Assembly: GCA_018826895.1 (NCBI GenBank)
Contig: JAHJYA010000004.1
Span: forward strand, 47,442 to 111,441
Length of the DNA stretch: 64,000 bases
Source: Gammaproteobacteria bacterium
GTDB lineage: Bacteria > Pseudomonadota > Gammaproteobacteria > Pseudomonadales > Pseudomonadaceae
Reading direction: 5' to 3'
Made by a program: the position numbers and the translations under genes. Below the pieces are notes generated by a model. That model did no database searches and was not told the DNA's origin. It was given only the letters and a program-made list of their open reading frames with translations. Below are positions 39,358-47,497 of this stretch, in pieces. Position 1 is the first letter of the stretch; each line of letters begins with the position of its first letter.

Positions 39358-39969
39358 CTACGGCACCGAGTCACCAGACGAACGGTTAGCAGCGCCGCCA
39401 CGCGCAGCAACCCGTCGAGCCTTATGCGCAGCGATAGCTCCCTTGCCGCCCTGCACCTCCTCGAACTCTTTGCCACGCGAGCGATGTGCCGCACCCGCCT
39501 GCTGAGTGGCCTTCTTGCGGACCCGCTCGCCGTCTCGCCGCGCCTCCTTGCGCATCGTCGCCAGCTTCTGCTGCCGGCCCACCAGCCCGTCCTGCAGCCG
39601 CACATGCAGCAGATCAACCTGGCGGTAGTACGCCCGGCGCCCTGCATCACCCCGGCCCAGCTCCAACACGTCAACCTGCTCGGCGATGGTCAACCTCGGC
39701 TCATTGCGGTAGCGCATCCCAGCCAGGCGCACCAACACTGCGCCGCCGGTCTGCTCAGCCATGGCATGCAACACCTGGGTCACCTCGGCGGCTGCGTAAT
39801 CCGGTCCCGCACCTGCCAGCAGAATCTTGGCCCCGTACACCCCGCCACGCGGCGCGCAGCCGGCAAACTCGACGATGGTGCCCATAGCACTTGGCAAGCC
39901 GCCACCTGGGCCGTTCTGGGCTACCTGCTCGCCCCAATGCCTCAACAGCATCTCGATAGTCTCGATCAT
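39358..39969 (-). CDS. Q-like late antiterminator (putative)
   Basis: 203 residues from the ATG at 39969. MIETIEMLLRHWGEQVAQNG is similar in style to lambdoid Q starts. RLTIAEQVDVLELGRGDAGR then AYYRQVDLLHVRLQDGL looks like a helix-turn-helix. A lysine/arginine-rich tail of ~60 residues follows. It sits after replication and before a terminator and the lysis/head genes, the position of Q. Homology is weak by eye. Confidence 0.5.
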   Translation of the reverse strand: MIETIEMLLRHWGEQVAQNGPGGGLPSAMGTIVEFAGCAPRGGVYGAKILLAGAGPDYAAAEVTQVLHAMAEQTGGAVLVRLAGMRYRNEPRLTIAEQVDVLELGRGDAGRRAYYRQVDLLHVRLQDGLVGRQQKLATMRKEARRDGERVRKKATQQAGAAHRSRGKEFEEVQGGKGAIAAHKARRVAARGGAANRSSGDSVP

Positions 39970-40080
39970 TGCCCCACCCCCGCGCCAAAAACCCAAGCCA
40001 ACACAAAAACCGCCAACCCTACACACACCCAACACACAAAAACCCCAATAAAAACAATTCTTTCAAAGACTCTGTGTAGG

Positions 40081-40264
40081 GTGTGTAAGGTGTGTAAGGG
40101 TTTTGAAGCCTCGCGTAGAGAAATAACGCTGCTGTTCCAATGGGCAACCGGAGTACTACAAGGCGATATTTTTTCACGCACACGCGTGCGCACGCGCGTA
40201 AACCTTACACACCTTACACACTCAGCCAGAGGCCCCGTATTTACTGGGCTAGCGCTGTGTAAGG
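40081..40264. repeat. Iteron inverted repeat with Z-prone tract, candidate replication origin
   Basis: GTGTGTAAGGTGTGTAAGG (40081-40099) recurs as an exact inverted copy at 40203-40221. Each arm is two tandem TGTGTAAGG units, with a fifth unit at 40256-40264. Between the arms, 40175-40200 is 26 bp of perfectly alternating pyrimidine-purine, prone to Z-DNA. The whole 350-bp gap (39970-40318) has no gene and adjoins the primase-helicase. Confidence 0.55.
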
Positions 40265-40318
40265 TTGGCGAAACAAGGCTACACACCGTCAACACACCCA
40301 ACACACCTATGGGCGCAC

Positions 40319-43096
40319 TCATGCCGCCATCCCCTTAACGTGGTCCCACGTCCCCACCGCCCAGCCAGCGATCCTCGCCCGCTCGCGCCACTCTTCAACG
40401 TGCCGCCCCAGGTCGGCCGCAGACATGGATGGTGGCAGGAAGGAGCCCTCATCCCTCGGCATCATAAAGGCCGCAAACCGCCGCCCATGCCCCTCCATCC
40501 AAGGGATCGCCCGCGTCTTGTCCACGCCCAGCGTCTCGATAAACAGGCTGAACTTCGTCTGGCTCATCCGGTGCTCACCATTGCGCTGGCACCACTCCAA
40601 AAACATCGCATACAGGTCCGAGCTCAAACACCCGCCCCACAACCCGTTGCCCAGCTCACCCAACCGCCAGAGGTTGGCAAACGTCTGCCAGGGCGCGCGG
40701 CTCAACGCCACCAGGCGCTGGCGAGCCGGCGTAACAGGTGGCTTGGTCTGCATATCGAAGTCGCCCAAGTCCAGGGCCAGCAGCCAGGCGTACAACGCCT
40801 CAACGCCGCCGTTGGCCAGCTCATGCTTGATCGCCTGCTGCCGCGCGGCCGGCAGCTTCTCCTCCGGCCACATCACCAAAAACCGCCGGTCACTGTCGCT
40901 GATCGGCCACGGCACAATCTCGTTCGAGAGGAACACCGCATTCATGTGGCTGGCCTCCTCCCACCCGTTCACGAACTTGCTCTCGATGCGCACCGTCTGC
41001 CCGGTGATCAGCTGCTTAATCTTCCCCACCTGGTTGTACTTCTGGTCGCGGCTCACAACCTCCTCAAACACCGCCCACAGCTTGCCGCTCTGCCAGGCGT
41101 TAAAGCTGCCTTCGAGCTGCGTCTGGCCGACCGTCGCCGAGTACTGCCCGTACAGCAAACCCAACGCCACCGAAAACAGCAGGCTCTTACCCGAGCCCTC
41201 AGTGGTCGAGTGCATCAGCACGGCCGTGTCCATTTTTGCGCCGCTGTGCTGCAGCGGGTAAGCCAACCAGCGGCACAGCCACTCGTTCGCATCTGCCGCG
41301 TGGTTGCACAGAAAGCTGATCAACCACACCAGGTTCGCGCACTTCGCATCGTCGCGCACAGGCGTCAGCGGCAGGCCCTCAAAGGTGTTGATGTACACCT
41401 CAGGGTCATGACGCATGCACGGGTCGAACACAATGTGGTTCATGTCCACCACGCGCCGGTCCGGGCTGTTCAGCCACAGGCTGTACGCATCACCCAGGGC
41501 CATTTTCACTGCGCCCTCGGCCACGCGCCGTTTCTTCGCGTAGTCCCACACATCCTTCGTGCCATCGATGTACACATAGCGCGTCAGCATCGGCATCTTG
41601 ATATCGCCCACCGCCTTGCCCGCCAGGGCCTGCGCACGCTCGATATCCTTCGCCCATTCCTCGCTGACCGTCTTCTTGCGTTTCGGGTCCGTAACGCTGT
41701 CCCACTCTTTGAACAGGTCCTTACCCACCAGCGCCACAAAGGCTGCCTTCTTGATGCGCTTGCCGTTGTCCAGGTCCCACGCCTGCGTTGTGCCCACAAT
41801 CAGCGCGTAGCGCCGGAGCAGGCCCTGGATATGGAAACCACCCCCCGCCCCCCCAGTTGTGGTGCTGCCGGCCGGCGCGGCACTATCTCCATCGGTTGGG
41901 GCGGGGGGAAGGTCGCCCGGCTCATTGGCCGCGCTGCTGGCGTCTGTACCAGGCGCAGCCGGCTCACCCGCAGTGCGGTTCGCCTTGGGTGGTATGCCGC
42001 CCGCCTTCTTGCGCTGGCTGGCATGGTCAATGCCCAGCGCCTTCGCCGCGGCCTTGGTCGCCGCTTTCTGGTCGCCGTCATGCTCGAGCAGGCAGAACAC
42101 GTCGAAGGCATCATTCATGTGTCCGTTGGCCAGCGGGTCAGCGCCGTGGTGCGAGTACACCTTGCCCTCGGTCACCGTCACGCCCGCCAAACCCGTCGAG
42201 CTGCCCGGGTACAGCCACTTCTTGCCGCGCCGCTTGTAACCGTGCGCCGCCAGCAGCTGCTCCACGTCATGGGCATCGTTATAGGCACCCACCACATCGG
42301 TGCTGCCGCTCGGCCCAGTGGGTGCCGGCCGGCTCGGCTTCGCCTTGGGCGCTGGGCGCTCTTTCGGCGCCGGGCCCCATTCGCAGGCGCCCTGCCCCAG
42401 CGGCTTGAAGATCTCCCAGTTGTTCCAAATGGTCAGCAGCTCTTTAGGCAGCTCAGGCAAACCATCCGCCGAGGGCGGCGTGCGCCAGAAGTACGGCTTG
42501 CCCGTGTCCGGGTGGATCGACGGCGGCAATACGTCCTGCACCAACCCGCCGCGCAGCTCGAACACCGTCACCGGCGCAAATTCCTTCTGCCGCTCACGCA
42601 TCGTCGCGGTGAGCTCGGCATTGCCTGTCTCCTCGGCCTGCTTCAACGCTGCCGTGGCCAGCTTGTACTTGCTGCCGTCCGGATCCAGCGGGTTAGGCCA
42701 TGTCAACTTGTGCGCCTTCAGCTCCACGCCCTCTGGCACACGGAAAATCAGGCGGAAGCGCGCCGGGTTGCCAACTACTGTCGGGTACACCGCCGCCAGG
42801 TCATCGAGGTGCAGGTCCAGCACATTGAGCAGTACGTGGCGGGTGTACTCCACGTGGTCGACGTCCAGCGAGCAAACACGGCTAGGCCCGTGCACCACGC
42901 CCATGTTGTGGTGAGGGTGCTTAGTCCAGAACGCCTCGGCTTTGTCCGCCTCGGTAAAGTAGCCGCCCGGCTTGTTCCAGCCGTTGCCCTTTGGGGCTTT
43001 CTGGCCTGGCTCAATCTTCACCAGGGCCATGCCAAACACTTCGATATAGCGCCGCGCCCAGGCGGCGATGCTTGCAGGAGTTTTCGGAGCGCTCAT
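40319..43096 (-). CDS. Primase-polymerase / DUF5906 SF3-type helicase
   Basis: 925 residues. The N-terminal region (about 1-130) is Prim-Pol-like (IEPGQKAPKGNGWNKPGGYF, VCSLDVDHVEYTRHVLLNVL). A linker rich in Pro/Ala follows (about 240-420). The C-terminal DUF5906-type ATPase has Walker A in HSTTEGSGKSLLFSVALGLL (about 645-664) and Walker-B-like LWAVFEEVVSRD. It would start and unwind phage DNA. Adjacent iterons make it the probable initiator. Overlaps the next small gene by 4 bp. Confidence 0.88.
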   Translation of the reverse strand: MSAPKTPASIAAWARRYIEVFGMALVKIEPGQKAPKGNGWNKPGGYFTEADKAEAFWTKHPHHNMGVVHGPSRVCSLDVDHVEYTRHVLLNVLDLHLDDLAAVYPTVVGNPARFRLIFRVPEGVELKAHKLTWPNPLDPDGSKYKLATAALKQAEETGNAELTATMRERQKEFAPVTVFELRGGLVQDVLPPSIHPDTGKPYFWRTPPSADGLPELPKELLTIWNNWEIFKPLGQGACEWGPAPKERPAPKAKPSRPAPTGPSGSTDVVGAYNDAHDVEQLLAAHGYKRRGKKWLYPGSSTGLAGVTVTEGKVYSHHGADPLANGHMNDAFDVFCLLEHDGDQKAATKAAAKALGIDHASQRKKAGGIPPKANRTAGEPAAPGTDASSAANEPGDLPPAPTDGDSAAPAGSTTTGGAGGGFHIQGLLRRYALIVGTTQAWDLDNGKRIKKAAFVALVGKDLFKEWDSVTDPKRKKTVSEEWAKDIERAQALAGKAVGDIKMPMLTRYVYIDGTKDVWDYAKKRRVAEGAVKMALGDAYSLWLNSPDRRVVDMNHIVFDPCMRHDPEVYINTFEGLPLTPVRDDAKCANLVWLISFLCNHAADANEWLCRWLAYPLQHSGAKMDTAVLMHSTTEGSGKSLLFSVALGLLYGQYSATVGQTQLEGSFNAWQSGKLWAVFEEVVSRDQKYNQVGKIKQLITGQTVRIESKFVNGWEEASHMNAVFLSNEIVPWPISDSDRRFLVMWPEEKLPAARQQAIKHELANGGVEALYAWLLALDLGDFDMQTKPPVTPARQRLVALSRAPWQTFANLWRLGELGNGLWGGCLSSDLYAMFLEWCQRNGEHRMSQTKFSLFIETLGVDKTRAIPWMEGHGRRFAAFMMPRDEGSFLPPSMSAADLGRHVEEWRERARIAGWAVGTWDHVKGMAA

Positions 43097-43233
43097 TCTT
43101 CTTCCTCGCGCTCAAGATCCCGCTGCTGCTCCCACTCGCACATGCTCACATGCTCGAACCAGGCGTCCTCGTCGCTAAACTCATGGCGCTCACAGTGCGG
43201 GCATTCTGCGTAGAAGATACTTTCCTCATCCAT
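43093..43233 (-). CDS. Small acidic zinc-finger-like protein
   Basis: 46 residues from the ATG at 43233 with GGAGGGGG upstream: CPHCERHEF then WFEHVSMCEWEQQ forms a Cys-Cys...His-Cys site. Acidic tail. ATGA-type overlap with the primase-helicase start. The longer upstream frame is poorly supported. Confidence 0.6.
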   Translation of the reverse strand: MDEESIFYAECPHCERHEFSDEDAWFEHVSMCEWEQQRDLEREEEE

Positions 43234-43483
43234 TGCAGCCCCCTCCGGCACAGGATTTACGAAGTTCCTGAGCATCAAACTCAACCCTTGTGGCGACGCA
43301 GGTTCCAAAGGCGCAACCGTGGTCGTGGCAGGTGGTTTTGTTGCAAACAGAGCGAAAGCCGTTACCGCCACACATGTCGCAGTTTTGGCCGGTATGTTCA
43401 GGACAGCGGTAAATCTCGCCCGGAACGCCGTAGCGCTGACGCCCCGACATACCGGTACCGGCGTCTGGTACTTGCTTGCTCAC
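43226..43483 (-). CDS. Small Cys-rich phage protein
   Basis: 85 residues from a GTG at 43483 that overlaps the previous stop as GTGA, with GGAGG 8 bp upstream; ATG at 43498 is an alternative. Contains CDMCGGNGF, a DnaJ-like CxxCxGxG motif, plus several more Cys and His (SVCNKTTCHDHGCAFGTCV). Zinc binding is likely. Function unknown. Confidence 0.55.
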   Translation of the reverse strand: MSKQVPDAGTGMSGRQRYGVPGEIYRCPEHTGQNCDMCGGNGFRSVCNKTTCHDHGCAFGTCVATRVEFDAQELRKSCAGGGCNG

Positions 43484-43635
43484 AACGCCGCCCTCCATTC
43501 GCTGGCGGCCTGCCAATAGACCTGGAGAGCAACCTTGATCCCTAGCCAATCGCGCATCGCGTGCAGTTCACGGAGGCGGCAAGCGGCTCGATTCACTTTG
43601 GCGCGCAGATGGGCACGCAGGGCTGGCCGGTTCAT
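43480..43635 (-). CDS. Small basic helical phage protein
   Basis: 51 residues from the ATG at 43635 (ATGA overlap with the TraR-like gene): MNRPALRAHLRAKVNRAACR, ending ASEWRAAL. Strongly helical and basic. Not recognised. Part of a tightly overlapping leftward operon. Confidence 0.55.
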   Translation of the reverse strand: MNRPALRAHLRAKVNRAACRLRELHAMRDWLGIKVALQVYWQAASEWRAAL

Positions 43636-43835
43636 CGCCGCACCTCCATCAACCCCTGGCAATCCACGCAAAAACGACAACCCGGCACTGCAATGCGCCG
43701 CGCTTCGGGAATATCATCACCACAGCTGTCGCACTCGGTTGCGCTCTCACCCTGGTAAATCACACGGTTGTCGATAGCCTGCTGCAGGCGGTCTGCCTGA
43801 GCCTGCTCAGCCATTTGCAGAATGTGCTCATCCAT
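43632..43835 (-). CDS. TraR/DksA-family C4 zinc-finger protein
   Basis: 67 residues from the ATG at 43835: helical MDEHILQMAEQAQADRLQQA then the zinc finger CDSCGDDIP and RFCVDCQ. Phage TraR-like proteins bind the RNA polymerase secondary channel and imitate DksA/ppGpp. Overlaps the CII-like gene end and the next gene start. Confidence 0.85.
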   Translation of the reverse strand: MDEHILQMAEQAQADRLQQAIDNRVIYQGESATECDSCGDDIPEARRIAVPGCRFCVDCQGLMEVRR

Positions 43836-44316
43836 CCTGGCGACCCTCCATAGCCTGCTCGGCACCGGCGATGATGCCCAGGATCTTGCGGATCGCCTCG
43901 TGGCCGTGGTGCTTGAGCGTCGCCACCTCGTGGCCCTCCCAGCGGCTATCGGAAACGCCGTCGTGCAAGCTGTCCACGAAATCGCTCTGGCGGCGCAGCA
44001 GCTTGGCCAACGCCTTCAAGCTGTCGTTGGTCGCCGCCACCGCCACCGGCTTAAACCACACCGCCCCCGCTGGGCGCATCAGCGCATCCAGCAGGCGAGG
44101 GTCTTGCGTAGCGCTGATGATCTCCTCGAGTTCATCCGGCGTCGGCCAGCGGCCCTCAAAATCAAACTTCAGCTTCTTTTGCAGCGTGTCCAGGTCCATG
44201 CCCAAATCCAGGGCCAGGCTGGTGATGCCGCCGTGATAGTCGCGGCCAGCGCGGTACAACGCGCGGCGCAAATTGAGTACCGGACCCGCGTCCGGCAGTA
44301 GATCAACTCGGCTCAT
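43828..44316 (-). CDS. Phage regulatory protein, CII/CP76 family
   Basis: 162 residues from the ATG at 44316 with GGGGG upstream: NLRRALYRAGRDYHGGITSL, ALDLGMDLDTLQKKLKFDFE is the helix-turn-helix-like part, then RWPTPDELEEIISATQDPRL. Typical of CII-type regulators beside Cro in Pseudomonas phages. The longer frame to 44466 covers the hairpin cluster and is unlikely. Confidence 0.75.
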   Translation of the reverse strand: MSRVDLLPDAGPVLNLRRALYRAGRDYHGGITSLALDLGMDLDTLQKKLKFDFEGRWPTPDELEEIISATQDPRLLDALMRPAGAVWFKPVAVAATNDSLKALAKLLRRQSDFVDSLHDGVSDSRWEGHEVATLKHHGHEAIRKILGIIAGAEQAMEGRQDG

Positions 44317-44378
44317 AAAACCCCCATGCCAGCCCCAGGCGGGGCTGGCTGCGTGCTGTGCATTTACCAAACGGGCCG

Positions 44379-44624
44379 TGTGAGAGCCGCCCCGTCCGGG
44401 CCCAACCGCGCCAGGGGTGAGAGACCCGAGCGCGGCGTACAACCGTAAGCCGCTGTTTAACGACATAGCCAGAACATCAGGGAAACCCTACTATTCCAAC
44501 CGCGGCCCTCGATGCTCCCCCACAGTGCTGTGTCGGCATCGAGCGTCGTGCGCCAGTCGAAGTGTGAGAGCTTCGCCTGGCACGGCGCGGGCAACCGCGC
44601 CACCCGCCGAACCGCGTGTGAGAG
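44379..44624 (-). promoter_or_regulatory. Cluster of four hairpins with CUCUCACA loops, leader of the CII gene
   Basis: Between Cro and CII (357 bp without a gene) the minus-strand RNA has four hairpins whose loops read CUCUCACA or close: at 44617-44624 (stem CCGCG/CGCGG), 44563-44570 (CGAAG/CTTCG), 44416-44423 (GGG/CCC, loop CUCUCACC) and 44379-44386 (longer, imperfect). Stem sequences differ but the loop is kept, a sign of selection on RNA structure. A GC hairpin at 44642-44663 just after cro may be a terminator. Confidence 0.55.
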
Positions 44625-44673
44625 CGCGGCTTGGCACACCACCGGCCCTTTCGGGGGCCGGCACCTTTACAGG

Positions 44674-44934
44674 CTAAGCTGCCGTAGCAACTGGCCTGCT
44701 CAATTCGGTCTCAGGCACCCCGAAGTGCTGCAAGACCTCCATCAAAGACACACGGCCTTCGCTCTCGCGGGCCAACGCACGCAGTAAACGAAAGCGTGGC
44801 TCCTTGCGGGCGTACAGCACGTGCACCTTCATGTAGCCGATGGTCACGCCACAACGCTGCGCGTAGGCCTCAAGCGGATTACCGGTTGGCTCACGGGGCT
44901 TATCGATGTTGCGTATGTAGTCTGCAAGCTTCAT
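44674..44934 (-). CDS. Cro-like repressor (YdaS-type)
   Basis: 86 residues: MKLADYIRNIDKPREPTGNP, LEAYAQRCGVTIGYMKVHVL is the helix-turn-helix (about 21-50), with a C-terminal VSLMEVLQHFGVPETEL. Divergent from the CI-like gene with about 97 bp carrying operators between. First gene of the leftward lytic operon. Confidence 0.8.
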   Translation of the reverse strand: MKLADYIRNIDKPREPTGNPLEAYAQRCGVTIGYMKVHVLYARKEPRFRLLRALARESEGRVSLMEVLQHFGVPETELSRPVATAA

Positions 44935-44957
44935 TCAGGTCACCTCGGTCGACATAA

Positions 44958-45039
44958 TTACCGAACGGGTAACGAATGGCAATACCAATCGGCGAATTTA
45001 CCCAGCGGGTAATTAATGGCCCAATTACCGAATGAATAA
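44958..45039. promoter_or_regulatory. Three operator-like palindromes between cro and cI
   Basis: TTACCGAACGGGTAA (44958-44972) and TTACCCAGCGGGTAA (44998-45012) are inverted repeats TTACC-N5-GGTAA. A half-degenerate third, TTACCGAATGAATAA, spans 45025-45039 and covers the CI start codon at 45032. Spacing is 40 and 27 bp. The cI ATG has no clear ribosome site, so its mRNA could be leaderless as in lambda pRM. Confidence 0.75.
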
Positions 45040-45727
45040 ATACCCCAGCATCCCCGACATCAGGCACGCCAACCTGCGCAGAATCATGCAGGAGCGTGAA
45101 ATCACGCCCGCCGAACTCAGCCGCATACTTAATAAGTCACCCGGCCAGGTAGGCCAGTTCGCAGGCCCTACACGCCACAAAGGTATAGGCGACGATCCAG
45201 CCAGAGAAATTGAAGAGCTTCTCGGCCTGTCCCCCTACGAGCTGGATAACCCCGGTAGCCTTCTGGCCAAGCCAGGCGCCGTGGGTGAAGAGCCAGGCGC
45301 CTACTTCACCGACGCCACATTCCAGGCATACACCAGAGGCAAGATACCCGTTGTAGGTGTCACAGCGGCAGGAGCTGCAATGGAAGTCATTGACCTTTAC
45401 CAGCCCGGAGTGGCTGACGAATGGATAGACGCCCCAAAAAACTACACCCCTGGCTCCTTCATCCTGCGGCTCACCGGCTTCTCTATGCAGCCACGGTTCT
45501 GGAGTGAGGACAGGGTACTAATAGAGCCAGCGCTGGAGTGGAACCCAGGCGACTATGTATTCGCCAAGCGCCCAGCAAGCGGGGACGGGACCTTTAAGAA
45601 GCTGGTCGAAGAAGACGGCCGTCTATTCCTCTACGCCCTCAACCCTGAGTTCTCTCCCAGGTACATAGAGCTGACGCCCGACTGGCAAATAGTCGGCAAG
45701 GCCACCTTCAGGCTGGATAAACTCTAA
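45032..45727 (+). CDS. CI-like repressor with S24 (LexA-type) domain
   Basis: 231 residues. The N-terminal helix-turn-helix at about 14-45 (MQEREITPAELSRILNKSPG) is followed by a linker, cleavage region near VGVTAAGAAMEV, catalytic Ser in LTGFSMQPRFWSEDRV and Lys in GDYVFAKRPASGDGTFKKLV. Keeps the prophage silent and is cleaved under RecA/SOS. It heads the rightward operon that runs to int. Confidence 0.92.
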   Translation: MNKYPSIPDIRHANLRRIMQEREITPAELSRILNKSPGQVGQFAGPTRHKGIGDDPAREIEELLGLSPYELDNPGSLLAKPGAVGEEPGAYFTDATFQAYTRGKIPVVGVTAAGAAMEVIDLYQPGVADEWIDAPKNYTPGSFILRLTGFSMQPRFWSEDRVLIEPALEWNPGDYVFAKRPASGDGTFKKLVEEDGRLFLYALNPEFSPRYIELTPDWQIVGKATFRLDKL

Positions 45728-45745
45728 ATAAATACCCATAAGGTA

Positions 45746-45772
45746 TTTACAGCATTACCCGACAGCTATAGA
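45746..45772 (+). promoter_or_regulatory. Candidate rightward promoter after cI
   Basis: TTTACA (45746-45751), 15 bp, TATAGA (45767-45772). Spacing is short. ATTACCC between the elements resembles an operator half-site, so it may be CI- or Cro-controlled. A small palindrome AAATACC/GGTATTT lies at 45730-45748. Confidence 0.45.
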
Positions 45773-45809
45773 TTGATCGCGTACCCACTCTCACATCGGA
45801 GTACGCGAC

Positions 45810-45989
45810 ATGCATCAGACACAGCACACAACCCCCTGCCAGGTGCACGCGCACCCGGCACTGCAACCCCAACTGATTTTCGAGGTGCGCCGCCTGGCGC
45901 GTGACGCCGGCTGCCAGTACGTCAGCCGTGCCCACCGCCGCGCCAATGCTGCGTCCGCCCCCAGCCCGTTCGGAGGTGACGCAGCATGA
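45810..45989 (+). CDS. Small hypothetical phage protein
   Basis: 59 residues with GGAG 8 bp before the ATG: MHQTQHTTPCQVHAHPALQP, then LARDAGCQYVSRAHRRANAA. Overlaps the next gene as ATGA. A CTCTCACA leader motif lies at 45788-45795. Not recognised. Confidence 0.55.
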   Translation: MHQTQHTTPCQVHAHPALQPQLIFEVRRLARDAGCQYVSRAHRRANAASAPSPFGGDAA

Positions 45990-46282
45990 GCCGCGACCAC
46001 ATCACCATCGCCTGGCACCACTTCCTACTTGCACTTGAACACTCGCTGCGCGAGACGCGTACAGCGCTCTACGACTTCTCTGTCGAGTCCAACCGCTACC
46101 ACGCCTTGGGCATTCTCACGGGCGCCATGAATCTGGAAGCGATCGACTTCAAGCAGTACGAACGCCTGGCCGAACTGGTGAACAACGCCGCCGCCCTGCG
46201 CCGCGAAGAGCTGATCGGCAAGATGCCCCTGCACAGCCACCGTGCCCTGCTCGTACTCGCCAAAGGGGAGCGCGCAGCATGA
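45986..46282 (+). CDS. Hypothetical phage protein
   Basis: 98 residues, mostly helical: MSRDHITIAWHHFLLALEHS, ALGILTGAMNLEAIDFKQYE, LAELVNNAAALRREELI. Overlapped at both ends by neighbours (ATGA). No family recognised. Confidence 0.65.
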   Translation: MSRDHITIAWHHFLLALEHSLRETRTALYDFSVESNRYHALGILTGAMNLEAIDFKQYERLAELVNNAAALRREELIGKMPLHSHRALLVLAKGERAA

Positions 46283-46821
46283 CCTACGCACTCACAGCAG
46301 AATCTAACCTCACCCTCGGCCACGCCCTACGTGGGGACGCCACCGCTGCCACCCTCTACCTTGAGCACCCCGCACAGCTTGTACGCGTAGAGCTGGACTT
46401 CGAGCACGAGGCCGACAAGCTGGCTGTCCGCATCAACATGGAGCATTGCCGCGACACCATGCGCCTGCAGGCCGGCGACCCCGCCAACGCCCAGCACCTG
46501 CGCGAGCAGATCGAGGCCATCGCCAACGGCACGGCAGATACCGCCGCCACGGGCGCCATTGGGGCCAGCCAGGCCAAGGCCAGCGAGCCGTTTGCCCTGG
46601 GCGATCAGGACGAGTCGAGCATCCGCACCGTTGTGCGCCACGGCGGCACGCGGCACCTGTACTGCAACGCGACGGTAACCGTGCACACCTCGGCACTCAG
46701 CCAACGACTAGACGCCCTGGTCAGCACGCGCGCCGGTACCGAGCACCTGCACGCCGGCACCCCCGGCGAGCTGTACGTGGTGCTCGCCCAGCATATCGAA
46801 GCCGCCCTCAACGCAGCCTGA
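46279..46821 (+). CDS. Hypothetical phage protein
   Basis: 180 residues. N-terminal beta-like part (VRVELDFEHEADKLAVRINM), a middle Ala/Gly linker (near 90-105), and a C-terminal part with THTSALSQRLDALV-like helices. Not recognised. Frame and ATGA overlap support it as real. Confidence 0.65.
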   Translation: MTYALTAESNLTLGHALRGDATAATLYLEHPAQLVRVELDFEHEADKLAVRINMEHCRDTMRLQAGDPANAQHLREQIEAIANGTADTAATGAIGASQAKASEPFALGDQDESSIRTVVRHGGTRHLYCNATVTVHTSALSQRLDALVSTRAGTEHLHAGTPGELYVVLAQHIEAALNAA

Positions 46822-46832
46822 GGCCCGCCACC

Positions 46833-47123
46833 ATGAACCGCACCGTCAAACAGGCTGCCCAGGTCCTGGGCACCACCGAAGCCGCGCTACGCCACCACCT
46901 GCGCACCACGCATGCGCTCAACCGCGACGGCACCCTGGCGGCGCGCCACATCGGCGGCGGCAAGCTGCTCATGGACCCGCGCGTCACACAGCTTTTGCGC
47001 CCCAACCGCGCGCCCATCACCAAGCACTACGCCGTGCTGATGGTCACCGAGGCCGGCATCGACTGGCTGGCCAACCAACTGGGCATCGCCATCACCCACG
47101 TACCCAGCAAGGAAAGCGCATGA
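46833..47123 (+). CDS. Helix-turn-helix protein, possibly antirepressor-related
   Basis: 96 residues from the ATG at 46833. MNRTVKQAAQVLGTTEAALR, HHLRTTHALNRDGTLAARHI gives a helix-turn-helix. AVLMVTEAGIDWLANQLGI resembles the end of KilA-C antirepressor domains. Function inferred from these weak likenesses. Confidence 0.6.
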   Translation: MNRTVKQAAQVLGTTEAALRHHLRTTHALNRDGTLAARHIGGGKLLMDPRVTQLLRPNRAPITKHYAVLMVTEAGIDWLANQLGIAITHVPSKESA

Positions 47124-47497
47124 ACAAGCCCAACCCCATCACCGCCGCCATCGGCGTGGTCAAGCTGGCCCACATGCACCACAGCAACCCCACAGCGGTC
47201 GACGCCGCCACCGTGCGCGACGCCGCAGCCGAGTGCATCCAGCGCCTGAGCGCCCTACCGGCCGAAGCACTGGAGCTGGCCGCGCTCTATGCCGCCCTGC
47301 TGGCCGTCACCCCGGCGGGCTGGCTGCCCTACGTCACCCTCACCGGCATCACCGCGCGCCCTTTCGGCACGGTAATCACCGACGAGGCCGGGAACATCGC
47401 CATGACCGCCACCGGGCAGAGCACCGAAAGCCTCACCGCATTCATCGCCCAAAAGCTCAGCCGCCCCATGGCGGGGTGCGGGGAGGCCACTCAGTGA
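47120..47497 (+). CDS. Hypothetical phage protein
   Basis: 125 residues: helical AATVRDAAAECIQRLSALPA, then a beta-like part FGTVITDEAGNIAMTATGQS. Overlaps its neighbours at both ends. Not recognised. Confidence 0.62.
   Translation: MNKPNPITAAIGVVKLAHMHHSNPTAVDAATVRDAAAECIQRLSALPAEALELAALYAALLAVTPAGWLPYVTLTGITARPFGTVITDEAGNIAMTATGQSTESLTAFIAQKLSRPMAGCGEATQ

Noticed and set aside
40265..43213. A 982-codon plus-strand frame opposite the primase-helicase
   Set aside because: Antisense shadow, rich in Arg/His/Pro with no motifs; the minus strand has Prim-Pol and P-loop signatures.
43828..44466. Longer CII-like frame starting at 44466
   Set aside because: The extra 50 codons cross the hairpin cluster and have no ribosome site; the ATG at 44316 has GGGGG upstream.
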